43,658 nucleotides of DNA. Origin: Folioceros fuciformis. Its lineage: Eukaryota > Anthocerotophyta > Anthocerotopsida > Anthocerotales. This document shows positions 32,359 through 41,548 of this stretch, one piece after another; position 1 is the stretch's first letter; each line of letters opens with the position of its first letter. Made by a program: the position numbers and the translations under genes. Under the pieces are notes generated by a model. The model had not been told where the DNA came from. It was given only the letters and a program-made list of their open reading frames with translations, and did no database searches. The stretch spans positions 598,603-642,260 of the forward strand of contig JBNGIO010006314.1 in NCBI GenBank assembly GCA_049999805.1, read 5' to 3'.

Positions 32359-33147
32359 TCTCCCAGATCCCAGCTACCGATCACCGAAAGATTCTCGCAG
32401 TCTCGTCTCCTACAACCACAGCTCCAGCGCTGAGCTGGTGGGCTGGTTACGCAGATCCCTCAGGCCCGTCGCCTCAATGCTCCGTGTCATACAGAGTCCA
32501 CAAGCTCTCCGCGTCCACAGTGGCAGCAATCTCGTCCAAAATGTTCACCACCACTCGACACACTAAATCCAGCAAACATCCCACAAACTACACATTATGC
32601 ATCTGCGCATCTAGAGGCCCCCCTCAGCCGCATCCTCAGCCGCAACAGAACGCAATGCGAAGGCCTCCGATCAACAAGCGGCAGCTGGATTTGCAAGATG
32701 AAGTGTCCCCGCACCTGAGGATGACACGCAGTTCCACGTAGCAGCACCTCAGCCCGACAGCTGCACCCAGGTTCGACACCTTGCAAAGAGCCTCGCACGT
32801 GGCCACCCGCCTCCCGGTAACTTGGACCTGCGCCACAGGCTGATGCCGGTTTCCACATGAAGGGCCCGATTCAGTCGCCGGCTGGTAAAACGAAACTTGT
32901 CAGCCCTGGAACGCTTTTATGTTGCGGCCTCTATTAGGCTCCTTAGCTTACGTTACTTTCAAATTGGTGTGTGATGCATTATTAATTTATCTTAAAATCC
33001 ATGCTGCTTGGGATTGGATGGTTTTTCCCAATCTCCTTTTCTCTTCCACAAACAAAAAAATCTTCTCCAGTTGGTTGGTGGCATCTGGCTGCTTTGGTTT
33101 GCTATGCTATGTTAAAAAAACGGTGAATCCCAAGATAAACCTCAACA
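32359..33147. other. Promoter side of the LEA-TMEM205 gene, no gene seen
   Basis: About 790 bases of upstream sequence. The left 550 bases are GC-richer. From about 32930 the sequence turns AT-rich towards the LTR-like repeat, so part of it may belong to the transposon. No conserved frame recognised. Confidence 0.45.
32734..32803 (-). promoter_or_regulatory. Two ABRE-like ACGTG motifs upstream of the LEA-TMEM205 gene
   Basis: TACGTGG (minus strand) at 32740-32734 and CACGTGGC (plus strand) at 32796-32803 lie about 380-445 bases upstream of the start at 32358. ACGTGGC-type elements bind bZIP factors in abscisic-acid-responsive promoters. Two copies close together before a LEA-type gene are suggestive, not proof. 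Confidence 0.4.
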
Positions 33148-33315
33148 TAAGCCTCAACTTAGTACAACTAGATTGATAATCCATGAGCCTTCAAACATGA
33201 CTATAATTGGATAAAGGGTAAACATTACTTCGATTGTGGTTCTATTTTATATATCTTGGGGTATAATCCCTAAACTCTAATGTAGATATGTTGCACAAAC
33301 CCCATAGGTTTCTAA
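33148..33315 (-). repeat. LTR-like repeat, left copy (3' LTR of the copia element)
   Basis: This 168-base stretch matches 36124-36291 in the same orientation with scattered substitutions. Shared blocks include CTAGATTGATA and ATGTAGATATGTTGCACAAA. It ends TTTCTAACA, that is TGTTAG... on the minus strand, the usual TG start of an LTR. The purine-rich GAGTGGGAG (minus strand) just inside it fits a polypurine tract. The outer boundary and target-site duplication were not found, so the true LTR may be longer. Confidence 0.7.
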
Positions 33316-35823
33316 CACTCCCACTCAACACATCTACGGTCTATTCAAGACTTACTCTGTTAGCCCTAGCATCTTGCTAAACTTCGTATGCCTTTAGTAA
33401 GAACATCAACGAACATGTCTTCAATAGGATAATAAACTAAAAGTATTTCCTTGGACTTGACTTTCACCCTAATGAAGTGATGCCCAACTTCGATGTGCTT
33501 AGACCTTGCATGGAAAATAGCGCTCTTAGCCAAATAAATGCATCTAATTATCGATGAAGATGGGCGTTGCACCTTGTTGCTTGAACCCTATTTCTTCCAG
33601 CAATTGCCTGAGCCATATAGCTTCCACGGTTGCGGCAGAGGCTGCCATATGCTCAGCCTCTGTAGAGGATAGTGCCATTGTAGGCTGGCGCCAACTAATC
33701 CATAGCATGGCTCCCTCAAATAGCACAAAGGCATACCCTATTGTAGACTTGCAAGTGTTGACATTTCTGACCCCAACTACGTCACAAAATCTCACAATAT
33801 GGGCTTCTTTGTTCTTCTTCTTCCGATAGGTCAATGTCCAATGTTTTGTGCCCTGCAAGTATTTGAGTATTCTCTTGATGGCTTGATAATATTGAGGTTG
33901 GGGGTTGACCAGGAATTGGCTCACAACTCCCACTGCCTCTACAATGTTTGGCCTAGTGCTTGTCGCTAAGTAAGTAAGGCAACCAACAGCACACTAGTAG
34001 AGATTCTTATCTACCTGTTCCTTCACATTGGAATCTGGATCATCTCTTCCTTCCTGGATCATTGGCGTATGAGTTGGTTTGCAATCCTGCATCCCAAAAC
34101 GCTCTAGTATAGTCCGCACATATGTCTGCTAACTTAGAGAGATTGCCCTGTTGGTCTATCTATGGCGACCTTTATTCCTAGGAAATAATTCAGCTTCCCA
34201 AGGTCTCATTCAGCGAAGCTTTCACTAGGGCCTCGCTTTGCTTAGGTCAGAAGCTCCTGATCATTGCTAACAATGATTAAATCATCCACATATACGGCAA
34301 TGATGACGACAGATGCTCCCATTCGCTTCACTAAATATTCCAATCAACATTGGTCTTCTTGAAACCTCTAGATTGGAAATGATCATCAAGTTTACAATAC
34401 CAAGTAAGGGTGGATTACTTAAGACCGTAAATGACCTTTTGCAGCTTACATACCTCGTCCTCACATCCAGGTGCCATGTAGCCTTTGGGTTGCTCCATGT
34501 AGGTCTCTTCGTTCAGATCTCCTTTTAGAAAAGGAGTTTGAATAGCCATATGATATATCTCCATATCCAAAGTAGCGGCGATAGCAAGGAGTACTCGGAT
34601 AGAGACTATCTTCGCAACAAGAGAGAAGGTATATGTGTAGTCCACACTTGGAATCTGCGTGTACCTTTTTCCCACTAGCCTTGCCTTGTAGCGCTCTATG
34701 TTGCCGTCAGCCTTCTGCTTGATTTTGAAAGTCCACTTCGATCCTTTGCACTTCCTTCCAGAAGGTAAAGGAGTAATAATCCATGTTTTGTTGGCAATGA
34801 GGGAGTTATACTCACTGTCCACAGCTTCTCTCCATTCTTTTGCCTTTGGCCCTGCGAATGCCTCCGTCCAACTACGGGGTTGTCCAACATCTGCAAACAC
34901 ACCTCCTCATTGACACATCCATTAAGAGATTCTATGAGCTTCTATGGCGGCTTTCACAACTTGGTAGATCTGCATAACGCTGGTTTCAGTTTTGTAACTC
35001 AATAGTCTTCTTTTACTTCTCTAATAACATTAGGAGTTTCTCTCTCTCCTTCCTCGATGTCGCATTCTTCACCTACAGCCGGGGATAAGACTCCAACTAT
35101 GTCTTCACCCATAGTGACATTAGGAGTGTCTCTCCCTCCCCTCCTATGTCTCAAGGTTGAGAAGAGTCGAGAGGCATCGAAGCGAAAAGCACACCATAGT
35201 CTTCAGCAGACTTGGAGGGAGCCAGCAAGGGAGGAGATGAAGCTCCCACTCCAGTTGTAGCCTCGGCAACCTCTTGAAAAACAAGATCCTTGCTAAAAAT
35301 GACCTTCGTCGTAGTAATATTGTATAACCGATAACCTTTCACTGCATTGGAATAGCCAAGTATGAGACACTTTGTACCATTAGGATCCCATTTGGTCTGG
35401 CCCACCTTCGGAACATGAGCATAGACCACGGAACCGAAAACCCTAAAATATCGGACATCGGGTTTGATACAAACCATGCTTCATCTGGCATCATACCGGA
35501 TACGGCCTTCGTCAAAACTATGTTCAACACATAGGTTGTTGTCAAGACCGCCTCTCCCCAAAAATTGACCTACAAGCCACTATGAAACAACATGCACTTG
35601 GTTGCTTCCACAAGGCTTCGTATCTTCTGCTCTGCAACTCTGTTTTGCTGCGGAGTGTGCGGAATCGTGAGTTGCCGTTGAATGCCGTTCTCCTTACAAA
35701 AAACTTGGAACTGAGAAAAAATATATTCCCCTCCATTATCGCTCCTAAGTATCTTAAGGAATTCACCACGTTCAGTCTCGACTGCAGTCTTCTAGTCCTT
35801 GAAAGTCTAGAACACCTAAGATT

Positions 35824-35934
35824 TCTCCTTCAAATCCAAGCCGTTCACCATGTCGCAGTAATCTCCTTCAAATCCAAGCCGGTCACCATGTCGCAGTAAT
35901 CTCCTTCAAATCCAAGCCGGTCCCCATGTCATGA
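35824..35934 (+). repeat. 38-bp unit repeated three times inside the copia integrase region
   Basis: Three head-to-tail copies begin TCTCCTTCAAATCCAAGCCG, the third diverging at its end. They lie where the integrase frame approaches its first catalytic motif and add extra codons, so they disrupt the protein further. Confidence 0.85.
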
Positions 35935-36123
35935 GTCTTCATCAACTTGAGTTTTGTCTGCTCCAATGTGGCCCAAACGTTGATGCCATAAGTCGATAGA
36001 CCCAATGTTGTCGTGTGAACTTGTCAGGAACATGCAAGCTTGCTATCCTAGGGAAGCACAAAGTTTGTACAAATTGCCCACACGAACGCCCCAAGCAACC
36101 ATGTGTTACGGCTCAGTCTCTAC

Positions 36124-36291
36124 AAGCCTCAGCTCACTACAACTAGATTGATAGTCCATTCGTCCTTCAAGCATGACTATAACTTGATAAAGGATAAATG
36201 TTATCTCGATTATGATTCTATTCTATATACCTTGGGTATAATCTCTAGACTGTAATGTAGATATGTTGCACAAACCCCATAGGTTTCTAAC
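36124..36291 (-). repeat. LTR-like repeat, right copy (5' LTR of the copia element)
   Basis: Same-orientation partner of 33148-33315. Coding-like sequence of the element runs almost up to its inner edge, so the sequences normally between the LTR and GAG-pre-integrase (primer-binding site, gag, protease) have been lost. Confidence 0.7.
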
Positions 36292-36445
36292 ACGCTCTTG
36301 GAGCAGAGAAGCCAATCCCATTGAAGGGGAGTTTGTGTGAAAATCTGTTTCCCTATGATGGGTTAGTGGAAGGGGATGAGGAGCGCCGAGGCCCAAGTCT
36401 CGGATTGTCTGTGTGGCGATGCTGATGAATCCGACACGAGCACAT

Positions 36446-38422
36446 TCAAACCAGGTTGGTGACGTTTCTTTCTGCAAAGAAGAGACGGATGAAGTGCTTG
36501 GCGGCAGCAACCGCGGGCAGAATGGCATCGTCGAAGTCCCAGTCGTAGAGGATGTTTTTGTGCGGGGTGGAGTGCGCTTGCGCGTGACTCACATTTGGCT
36601 TTACCCAAAGGCCACAGAGCTCCGACCGCTTCTTGGTGATGCTGTCGTGGTAGTGGTAGTAGGCGGCCTCTCTGTCTCTGTGCAACACCCGCTTTCTCAG
36701 CTCCTTGGGCATTAACGTGTGGTGGATTCCGGTGCTGAACACTTTTCTCGGCTGAAGGACCACGTATTTCCGCTCTGCAGAGACGTCCGGTCCCTTGCGG
36801 AAGAAGAGTCTCTCTGCGGTCCACCGGGTGGCGATCTCCAGCGCTAGTGCGCTGCAAATTTAAAGAAGGTTGCTCACCGTTAGCGATGGCCCCGGGTAGC
36901 GCTGCACAGAAATGGTTCGCTAATCGTGGAAACTCGTGCTTGCAAGACGCTGTACTGGAGAATCGGATGGGATGAATATATCTACCTGGAGTTGGCAATG
37001 GCATTGGAAGGCTGCGCTTCCCGGCAGAGCTTGTCGGAAAACTTCACTTGCATAAACAGGAGCACGTCCTGGTTGGAATGCGACTTCACTACCGACTGAA
37101 GGGTGTTGGGCGGTCTGAAGAGGATGTACTCGTCGATGTCGAAGAACCAGATCCTCCGAGCCAACAGCCTGTACTTATACATGCAGTCATTGATGACGAG
37201 GGCCTGGTGAAAGTAGAAGCCCTCGAAGTCCTGCACATTGCGGACATCGCAGACGGTGACGATGCCCAAGTCCACCCACGGCTGCAACGCCTGCACAGAT
37301 GGGTTTGTCGGCACCCAATTACGGATCCCACAAGAAATCGGTCACTGCGCTTCACCCTTAGTACTCCGCAACAGCTACCAGCAGCAGGAAGAATCGAACC
37401 TGTCACAAACCGTCGCCAGCACATACCTTCCGCAATTCTTCGTTCCCGCTAACGGCCCCTCCGTCGTTGATCACAAAGTGTGACTTGTTCCCGAACAGGA
37501 AGAAATGGTAAGACAGCCATTCGCTTATAGCCAGGAAACTAACGCTGCCATAGATGGGAGACCCGCAGTACAGGTCCTCGTGCAGAAAGCTTGCCGGCTC
37601 AAAATCCGCCGAGAAGTTACCCAGCTTCCGCTGCCCATCAGGCCTCTCCGTGGCCGCAACAAGCTGCAACGACGGCACCGTGACCTGCTGGGCCTCTGGC
37701 CCATGATCATCAAAACTGATTCCGGAAACCAATGTAGAGAACACTAGGCGCCGCAGCTCCCTGGGCATCCAGTCATCCTGCTTGGCCGGGCCTGCCCACC
37801 CGATCAGCTGCTTCCCAAGCCTGGGCCCGGAAACCCGCACCAGAAGCGCCCCTCCTGCTCCCTGCTTCCCGACCGGTCCCGGGAAGGCGCACCCGATCAC
37901 CAAAGCGATGTAGAGCCCCGGCCTGAAATCCGAGCCTGGCGTGTCCACCCGCTCCGCCTCCACGCTGAAAGAAAAGGTCTCCCCCGCCGCGTCGGCCCAG
38001 AAGCACTCCCACCTCGCGTCGCCTAAGGCTTGCTTGTTGTAGATGTGATCCGGGCCGAGTCCCAGCACCACCCAGCTGCCGGGCCCCGTACGGTACGCCG
38101 CTGTCACCACCAGAGTGTACGCGGAAGATCCCACTGCCCGGAACGGAAACGGGAGGGGAAGCGGGATGGGGTCCAATTCATCCTGCGACTGCGGGGAGAG
38201 TGAACTTCCATGCAGACTCGGCTGCGGCCGCGGCACCCCCAGCGCCAGGTCGCCCCCGACGGAGCTCAGAATGAAGTCCGGCTTGAACACGTTGATGAGC
38301 AGAATGAGCGTCGTGCTCACAGCGGAGATGGCAGCCAAGACAGTGACAGTGGTCACCGCCGGCGTGTTGCGGTCCATGCTCCTCATCCGGCTGCGTCCCT
38401 CATGCTTCCGCGAATAAGACAA
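36446..38422 (-). CDS. GT92 family glycosyltransferase (galactan-synthase-like), intact copy
   Basis: Exons on the minus strand: 38422-37427, 37290-36986 and 36851-36446, with introns of 136 and 134 nt; product ~568 residues. An alternative start at 38389 (MRSMDRNTP) matches the sister copy better. A type II membrane anchor lies at about 23-47 (TVTVLAAISAVSTTLILLINVF), then a proline-rich stem and a long N-terminal domain. The GT92 part includes HFFLFGNKSHFVINDGGAVS at the end of exon 1 and the catalytic-type RIWFFDIDEYILFRPP (FDIDEY at 382-387, the DxD-like metal/sugar-nucleotide site). Exon 3 holds KYVVLQPRKVFSTGIHHTLMP and ends FIRLFFAERNVTNLV. Plant GT92 members include the GALS beta-1,4-galactan synthases of the Golgi that extend pectin side chains from UDP-galactose. 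Donor and acceptor here are inferred from the family only. A tandem copy lies about 5 kb away. Confidence 0.9.
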
Positions 38423-39191
38423 TCGTTTTGCTGCTTCCTGGCTTGGGGTTGGTCACGGCTCTACCTGGCGAGAGACAGCCTAATCACGGCGCTTGCTGGC
38501 TTTTTGTCCACTGTGCACACTTTTTGGTCCTTGCAAAATATTCTGCCATGTACTTCCCCCGTATTATTCCATAATTTTATTCCACCGCTAACCAAGGTCA
38601 GAGCAGCGCCAACAGGAGTACCTGATGACACTCACGCATCTCTTGCTGCTCTGCGGACCTCGAGGCAGTCCAGAATTCGCAGCTCTTTGACCTTCCGAAA
38701 AAATGTTGCATACAGTATAGTCTGCCTGGCTGTCTGTCTATTCAGATCCAGCCTCACCTCAGCTATTCAGCTACCCACTCAGCTATTCATACCAAATGTG
38801 TCTCTATCTGCAATCTGTAACCGTGAGAGCTTCTTCCGTTCTGCGTGAATGCCCATGTGATAGAACCAGTTGGTCGGGCGCGGATCGATGCGATGCGGCC
38901 TTGAGAACATGGGTTACGACCAGCGGAGCGGACCCCGAGGCTGGAAGTGGTGGACAAACATGATCGGTCGCAGCATGAGCTAAGTCGTCCCCGGGCGAGG
39001 CTCCTGCCAGGCTGAAGCAGTCTGAAGAGCCCTTCCCGTGCCATGAATTGTGCAGGCCGCGGCCGGCAGGAGCCACCGTCTCATACATGACTCGCGGCAT
39101 CCCGGCCATGGTCCGTTCGGGCATAACCGGGCCGAATCCGAGAGAAAGCACAAAAACGTTAAATAAGTCAAATTTTCCATTCACATGAGCA
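38423..39191. other. 5' flank of the GT92 gene and upstream of tRNA-Trp
   Basis: Holds the minus-strand GT92 promoter and 5' UTR. Open frames of 60-210 codons on both strands overlap one another and show no domain, so I treat them as chance. Confidence 0.4.
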
Positions 39192-39263
39192 GGATCCGTG
39201 GCGCAATGGTAGCGCGTCTGACTCCAGATCAGAAGGTTGCGTGTTCGATTCACGTCGGGTTCA
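39192..39263 (+). tRNA. tRNA-Trp (anticodon CCA)
   Basis: A 72-base cloverleaf. The acceptor arms GGATCCG and CGGGTTC pair (with G-U pairs); the D arm is GCGC...GCGC; the anticodon loop reads CTCCAGA with CCA at 39224-39226; the T arm is GCGTG TTCGATT CACGT. The internal promoter boxes TGGCGCAATGG (A) and GTTCGATTC (B) are present. The sequence has the character of a plant nuclear tRNA-Trp, without intron; CCA is added after transcription. Confidence 0.95.
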
Positions 39264-39452
39264 AAATCTATCATGAATATGGGGTCTGCGAGGAAAGCCT
39301 GTGTGTGCTGGAACCCTGGATTCTCTTATTATATCTTCATTATAAGTTATGCGAATCATCCAGATTCCAGATACTCCAGGGAAACATGGAAAACGCTCGC
39401 ACTTTGGGGCCTGTCGGGGCGATACATGAAAGGCGGGGCGACGAAAGAAAAC

Positions 39453-39507
39453 GAAGCTCCGTCCGTCCCAAGCAGGCAACTTGCCTATTTAGAATGGACG
39501 GAGCTTC
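39453..39507. repeat. Nested inverted repeat (hairpin within hairpin)
   Basis: Outer arms GAAGCTCCGTCC (39453-39464) and GGACGGAGCTTC (39496-39507) are perfect 12-bp complements. In the loop, GGCAA (39475-39479) and TTGCC (39481-39485) form a second stem around one base. A third copy of the outer motif, GGACGGAGCT, is at 39549-39558. No coding or known RNA family is apparent. Confidence 0.8.
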
Positions 39508-39745
39508 CTTTTAAAAACCTTTTTCAGTTCCTCCAGTAATTACGAACCGGACGGAGCTGTTGGAAAGCCACCGTCAGTGTTGAGGAACGCCTCATGCCGG
39601 ATTTCTACACCACATCGCCGAGACAGAAACACATAAGTCCGGAGCAAGGGAGCGACGTTTATAAACTAAAGGCTTGTCGCTCGAAGCTTGACGAGATGAC
39701 AACGAATCTCCTAGGCCTTTCTAAAACACTCGCTCTCTGCGGGGA

Positions 39746-39753
39746 TATAAATA
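39746..39753 (+). promoter_or_regulatory. TATA box of the small HSP gene
   Basis: TATAAATA lies 134 bases before the small HSP start codon, a plausible core promoter with a ~100-base 5' UTR. Confidence 0.5.
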
Positions 39754-39784
39754 TCGCAATCCACTACTCAGCTTGTCATTCTTC

Positions 39785-39792
39785 TTCTGGAA
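39785..39792 (+). promoter_or_regulatory. Heat-shock element-like motif (TTCTGGAA)
   Basis: TTC-TG-GAA is the inverted nTTCnnGAAn pair bound by heat-shock factor; another TTC lies directly before it and a GAA follows at a wider interval. It is about 95 bases before the small HSP ATG but downstream of the putative TATA box, an unusual place, so its role is uncertain. Confidence 0.35.
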
Positions 39793-39886
39793 TCACAAGA
39801 ATTGGCATATGCGTGAGCAGCGTGATCTTTCAACATTTCAAGCTAGCCTTACTCGCGCGTGTCTATTGATACACGTCCTTTCAGCG

Positions 39887-40530
39887 ATGGCGAGCCGGAC
39901 GCAAGGTGTGTGCGCCTCCCCCCTCTCCTTCAGCTACCCGGCTTCTGGGGTCCGCTCGGCACTCTTCTGCATTATCCTTGATCCTTCCCTGCTGCTCCAT
40001 TTCCTGAGGATGTGCACGCAGATCACAGGATTAAGCTGGATTGGTTTGAAACCCCTGGTGCACATGTCTTGAAAGCCGATGTTCCCGGTACGCTCCTTCT
40101 TCCTTCCGTCGGTTTCTTAAAACTTGTTTTGTCATGTGGGGATGAGGATCATGACCAGGTAGCTGCCTCTTCTATGCGAGATGTCCTATTTGCTGTGCTC
40201 TCGTGACGTACTTCTCTTCATCCAGTCCTGACGGCGCTCTTTCTTCACTGAACAGGTTTGAAGAGGGAAGAGGTCACCGTGCGATTGCAAGGTGGCCACA
40301 TCCTGAATATCTCTGGTGAGCTCAGCACAGAGGTAACGCAGGTGGGGGAGCGTTGGCACCGGGTTGAGCGGCCTCATGGAAGATTTGAACTCCGAATTCG
40401 GCTGCCGGGAAACTGCACAGCGGAAGGAGGCCGTGCCGTCCTCGAACGTGGTGTCCTCACGGTGACTCTTCCCAAAGTGAAGGCTAAAGAGCCCGCTGCA
40501 ACGTTGACGGTGAAGGTCCGGAGTTCGTAG
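39887..40530 (+). CDS. Small heat-shock protein (HSP20/alpha-crystallin domain), three exons
   Basis: Exons: 39887-39905, 40022-40087 and 40256-40530; product 119 residues. ATP-independent chaperone that holds unfolding proteins. The joined frame reads [40 protein letters not shown] in two exon junctions that only fit in phase 1. The alpha-crystallin domain starts at [18 protein letters not shown]; the family signature ends with the hallmark GVLTVTLPK. The N-terminal arm is only about ten residues, far shorter than in class I cytosolic sHSPs, and no clear C-terminal I-x-I motif is present (tail LTVKVRSS). Both could limit oligomer formation. Most plant class I sHSP genes have no introns, so two introns are unusual. 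Subcellular class cannot be assigned. No targeting peptide is visible. Confidence 0.85.
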
Positions 40531-41548
40531 ACGATTATGGCTGGTCCTGTATTGCTGACCTGTTCACGATCGGGGTGTCACATTCCATGAGATCAGTGGA
40601 GCAATAGGGCACCTCTTATGCTTCCAATGACGTGAAGAATACAAGAAGAGGAGGAAGAACGAAGAAACGTAGTTCACGACCCAGTTCCCTCTCGCCTCGT
40701 ACTCATGGTTCTGGTGTGGCGTTTGCTCGCCTGTTTTACTTTGATACATTGAAATGAAAGCACCCACATCCCGTTTGATGTCCTTTTGAATCGAGAGCTA
40801 GATGAAATCCTGGCTCCGAGTCTCGCACTTTGGTAACTCAGGCTATGTAGTCACCGGGTGTTACAAGCGCTTCTGGACTTGATTTCTCTGTGCGGGTGTA
40901 GCAACTGTTGCAATGGCAGTTCCAGTCGCATTAAGTACTAACCTCAAGGCATACGATCTGTCGGCTCCTTGACGGATGGCAGTCTTGACATCTTCTTCAT
41001 CACCCTGTGCATGGCATAACCATAATCCGCAACGTCAGCTTGCGTTTCGCTGTTGTGTGCCGTTGAAGTAGCACGATAGCTGGAGAGCCTCTGTTTCGCA
41101 ATCAGTCGAGGGCTTCTACTTACTGATGTAATTGACAGAAGAGCCTTCACCTGCTGCTACCTGTGTTGTCTTCAGTCTCCACTGTTCTGCCTTACACTTT
41201 GTCGCCTCCAGGTGTCGTCATCCTTCCTTTTTTCTTGAACGGGATACATACAGCCAACTATGCTAGTATGCTTTGGGACATGTCGCGTGTGTAATTAGTG
41301 CAGATGCTTTCCTTCCCCATTTCTGTCATTAGGATTGCCCTAAATGAACACCAAACCTGCACTGGCCCTATGGAGTGTGATATGTGAGGCATCCATATGT
41401 ATTCGTGCTTACAAATTATCAGACTACATGTAGATCATTGGATGCTCAAAGAGCTTTCCAGTCGCATCTTCAAAGAGAGTGGTGTCACGACTCACTGGAA
41501 TTCCTGCAGAGGCTAGCTTCGTTTCAATCATGCTCTGATGCCATCGAT
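40531..41548. other. Intergenic between small HSP and GT92 pseudogene
   Basis: About 1 kb with both 3' flanks. Only short frames without motifs on either strand. No repeat, RNA gene or transposon remnant recognised. Confidence 0.5.

Larger units (their letters stand above)
33148..36291 (-). mobile_element. Ty1/copia LTR retrotransposon, internally deleted and decayed
   Basis: Minus-strand order between two LTR-like repeats is GAG-pre-integrase remnant, integrase, reverse transcriptase, RNase H, the Ty1/copia order. Seen: LWHQRLGHIGADK at about 35960-36000; integrase LRSDNGGEY and IPHTPQQNRVAEQK at about 35630-35760; integrase C-part YFRVFGSVVYAHVPK and CLILGYSNAVKGYRLYN at 35480-35280; RT FKIKQKADGNIERYKARL and FLKGDLNEETYMEQPKGY at 34900-34420; YVDD at 34292-34281; RNase H LSSTEAEHMAASA and KHIEVGHHFIR at 33930-33370. 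Gag and protease are missing, frames are broken by several stops, and the RT position usually reading MDVKTAF is MAIQTPF here, lacking the catalytic Asp. The element is only ~3.1 kb and cannot move by itself. It lies about 150 bases past the stop codon of the intact GT92 gene. Confidence 0.88.

Noticed and set aside
36095-36101. TGGTTGC (minus strand) as a tRNA primer-binding site next to the right LTR
   Set aside because: The same bases can be read as coding sequence continuing from the GAG-pre-integrase remnant, and the deletion junction is close by, so a real primer-binding site is not supported.
33100-36300. Target-site duplication flanking the copia element
   Set aside because: I compared the bases after 36291 (CGCTC) with candidates left of 33148 and found no exact match; the left boundary is not defined well enough.
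38804-39274. A 156-codon minus-strand frame covering the tRNA-Trp region
   Set aside because: Its beginning is simply the antisense of the tRNA gene and the rest shows no domain; treated as chance.
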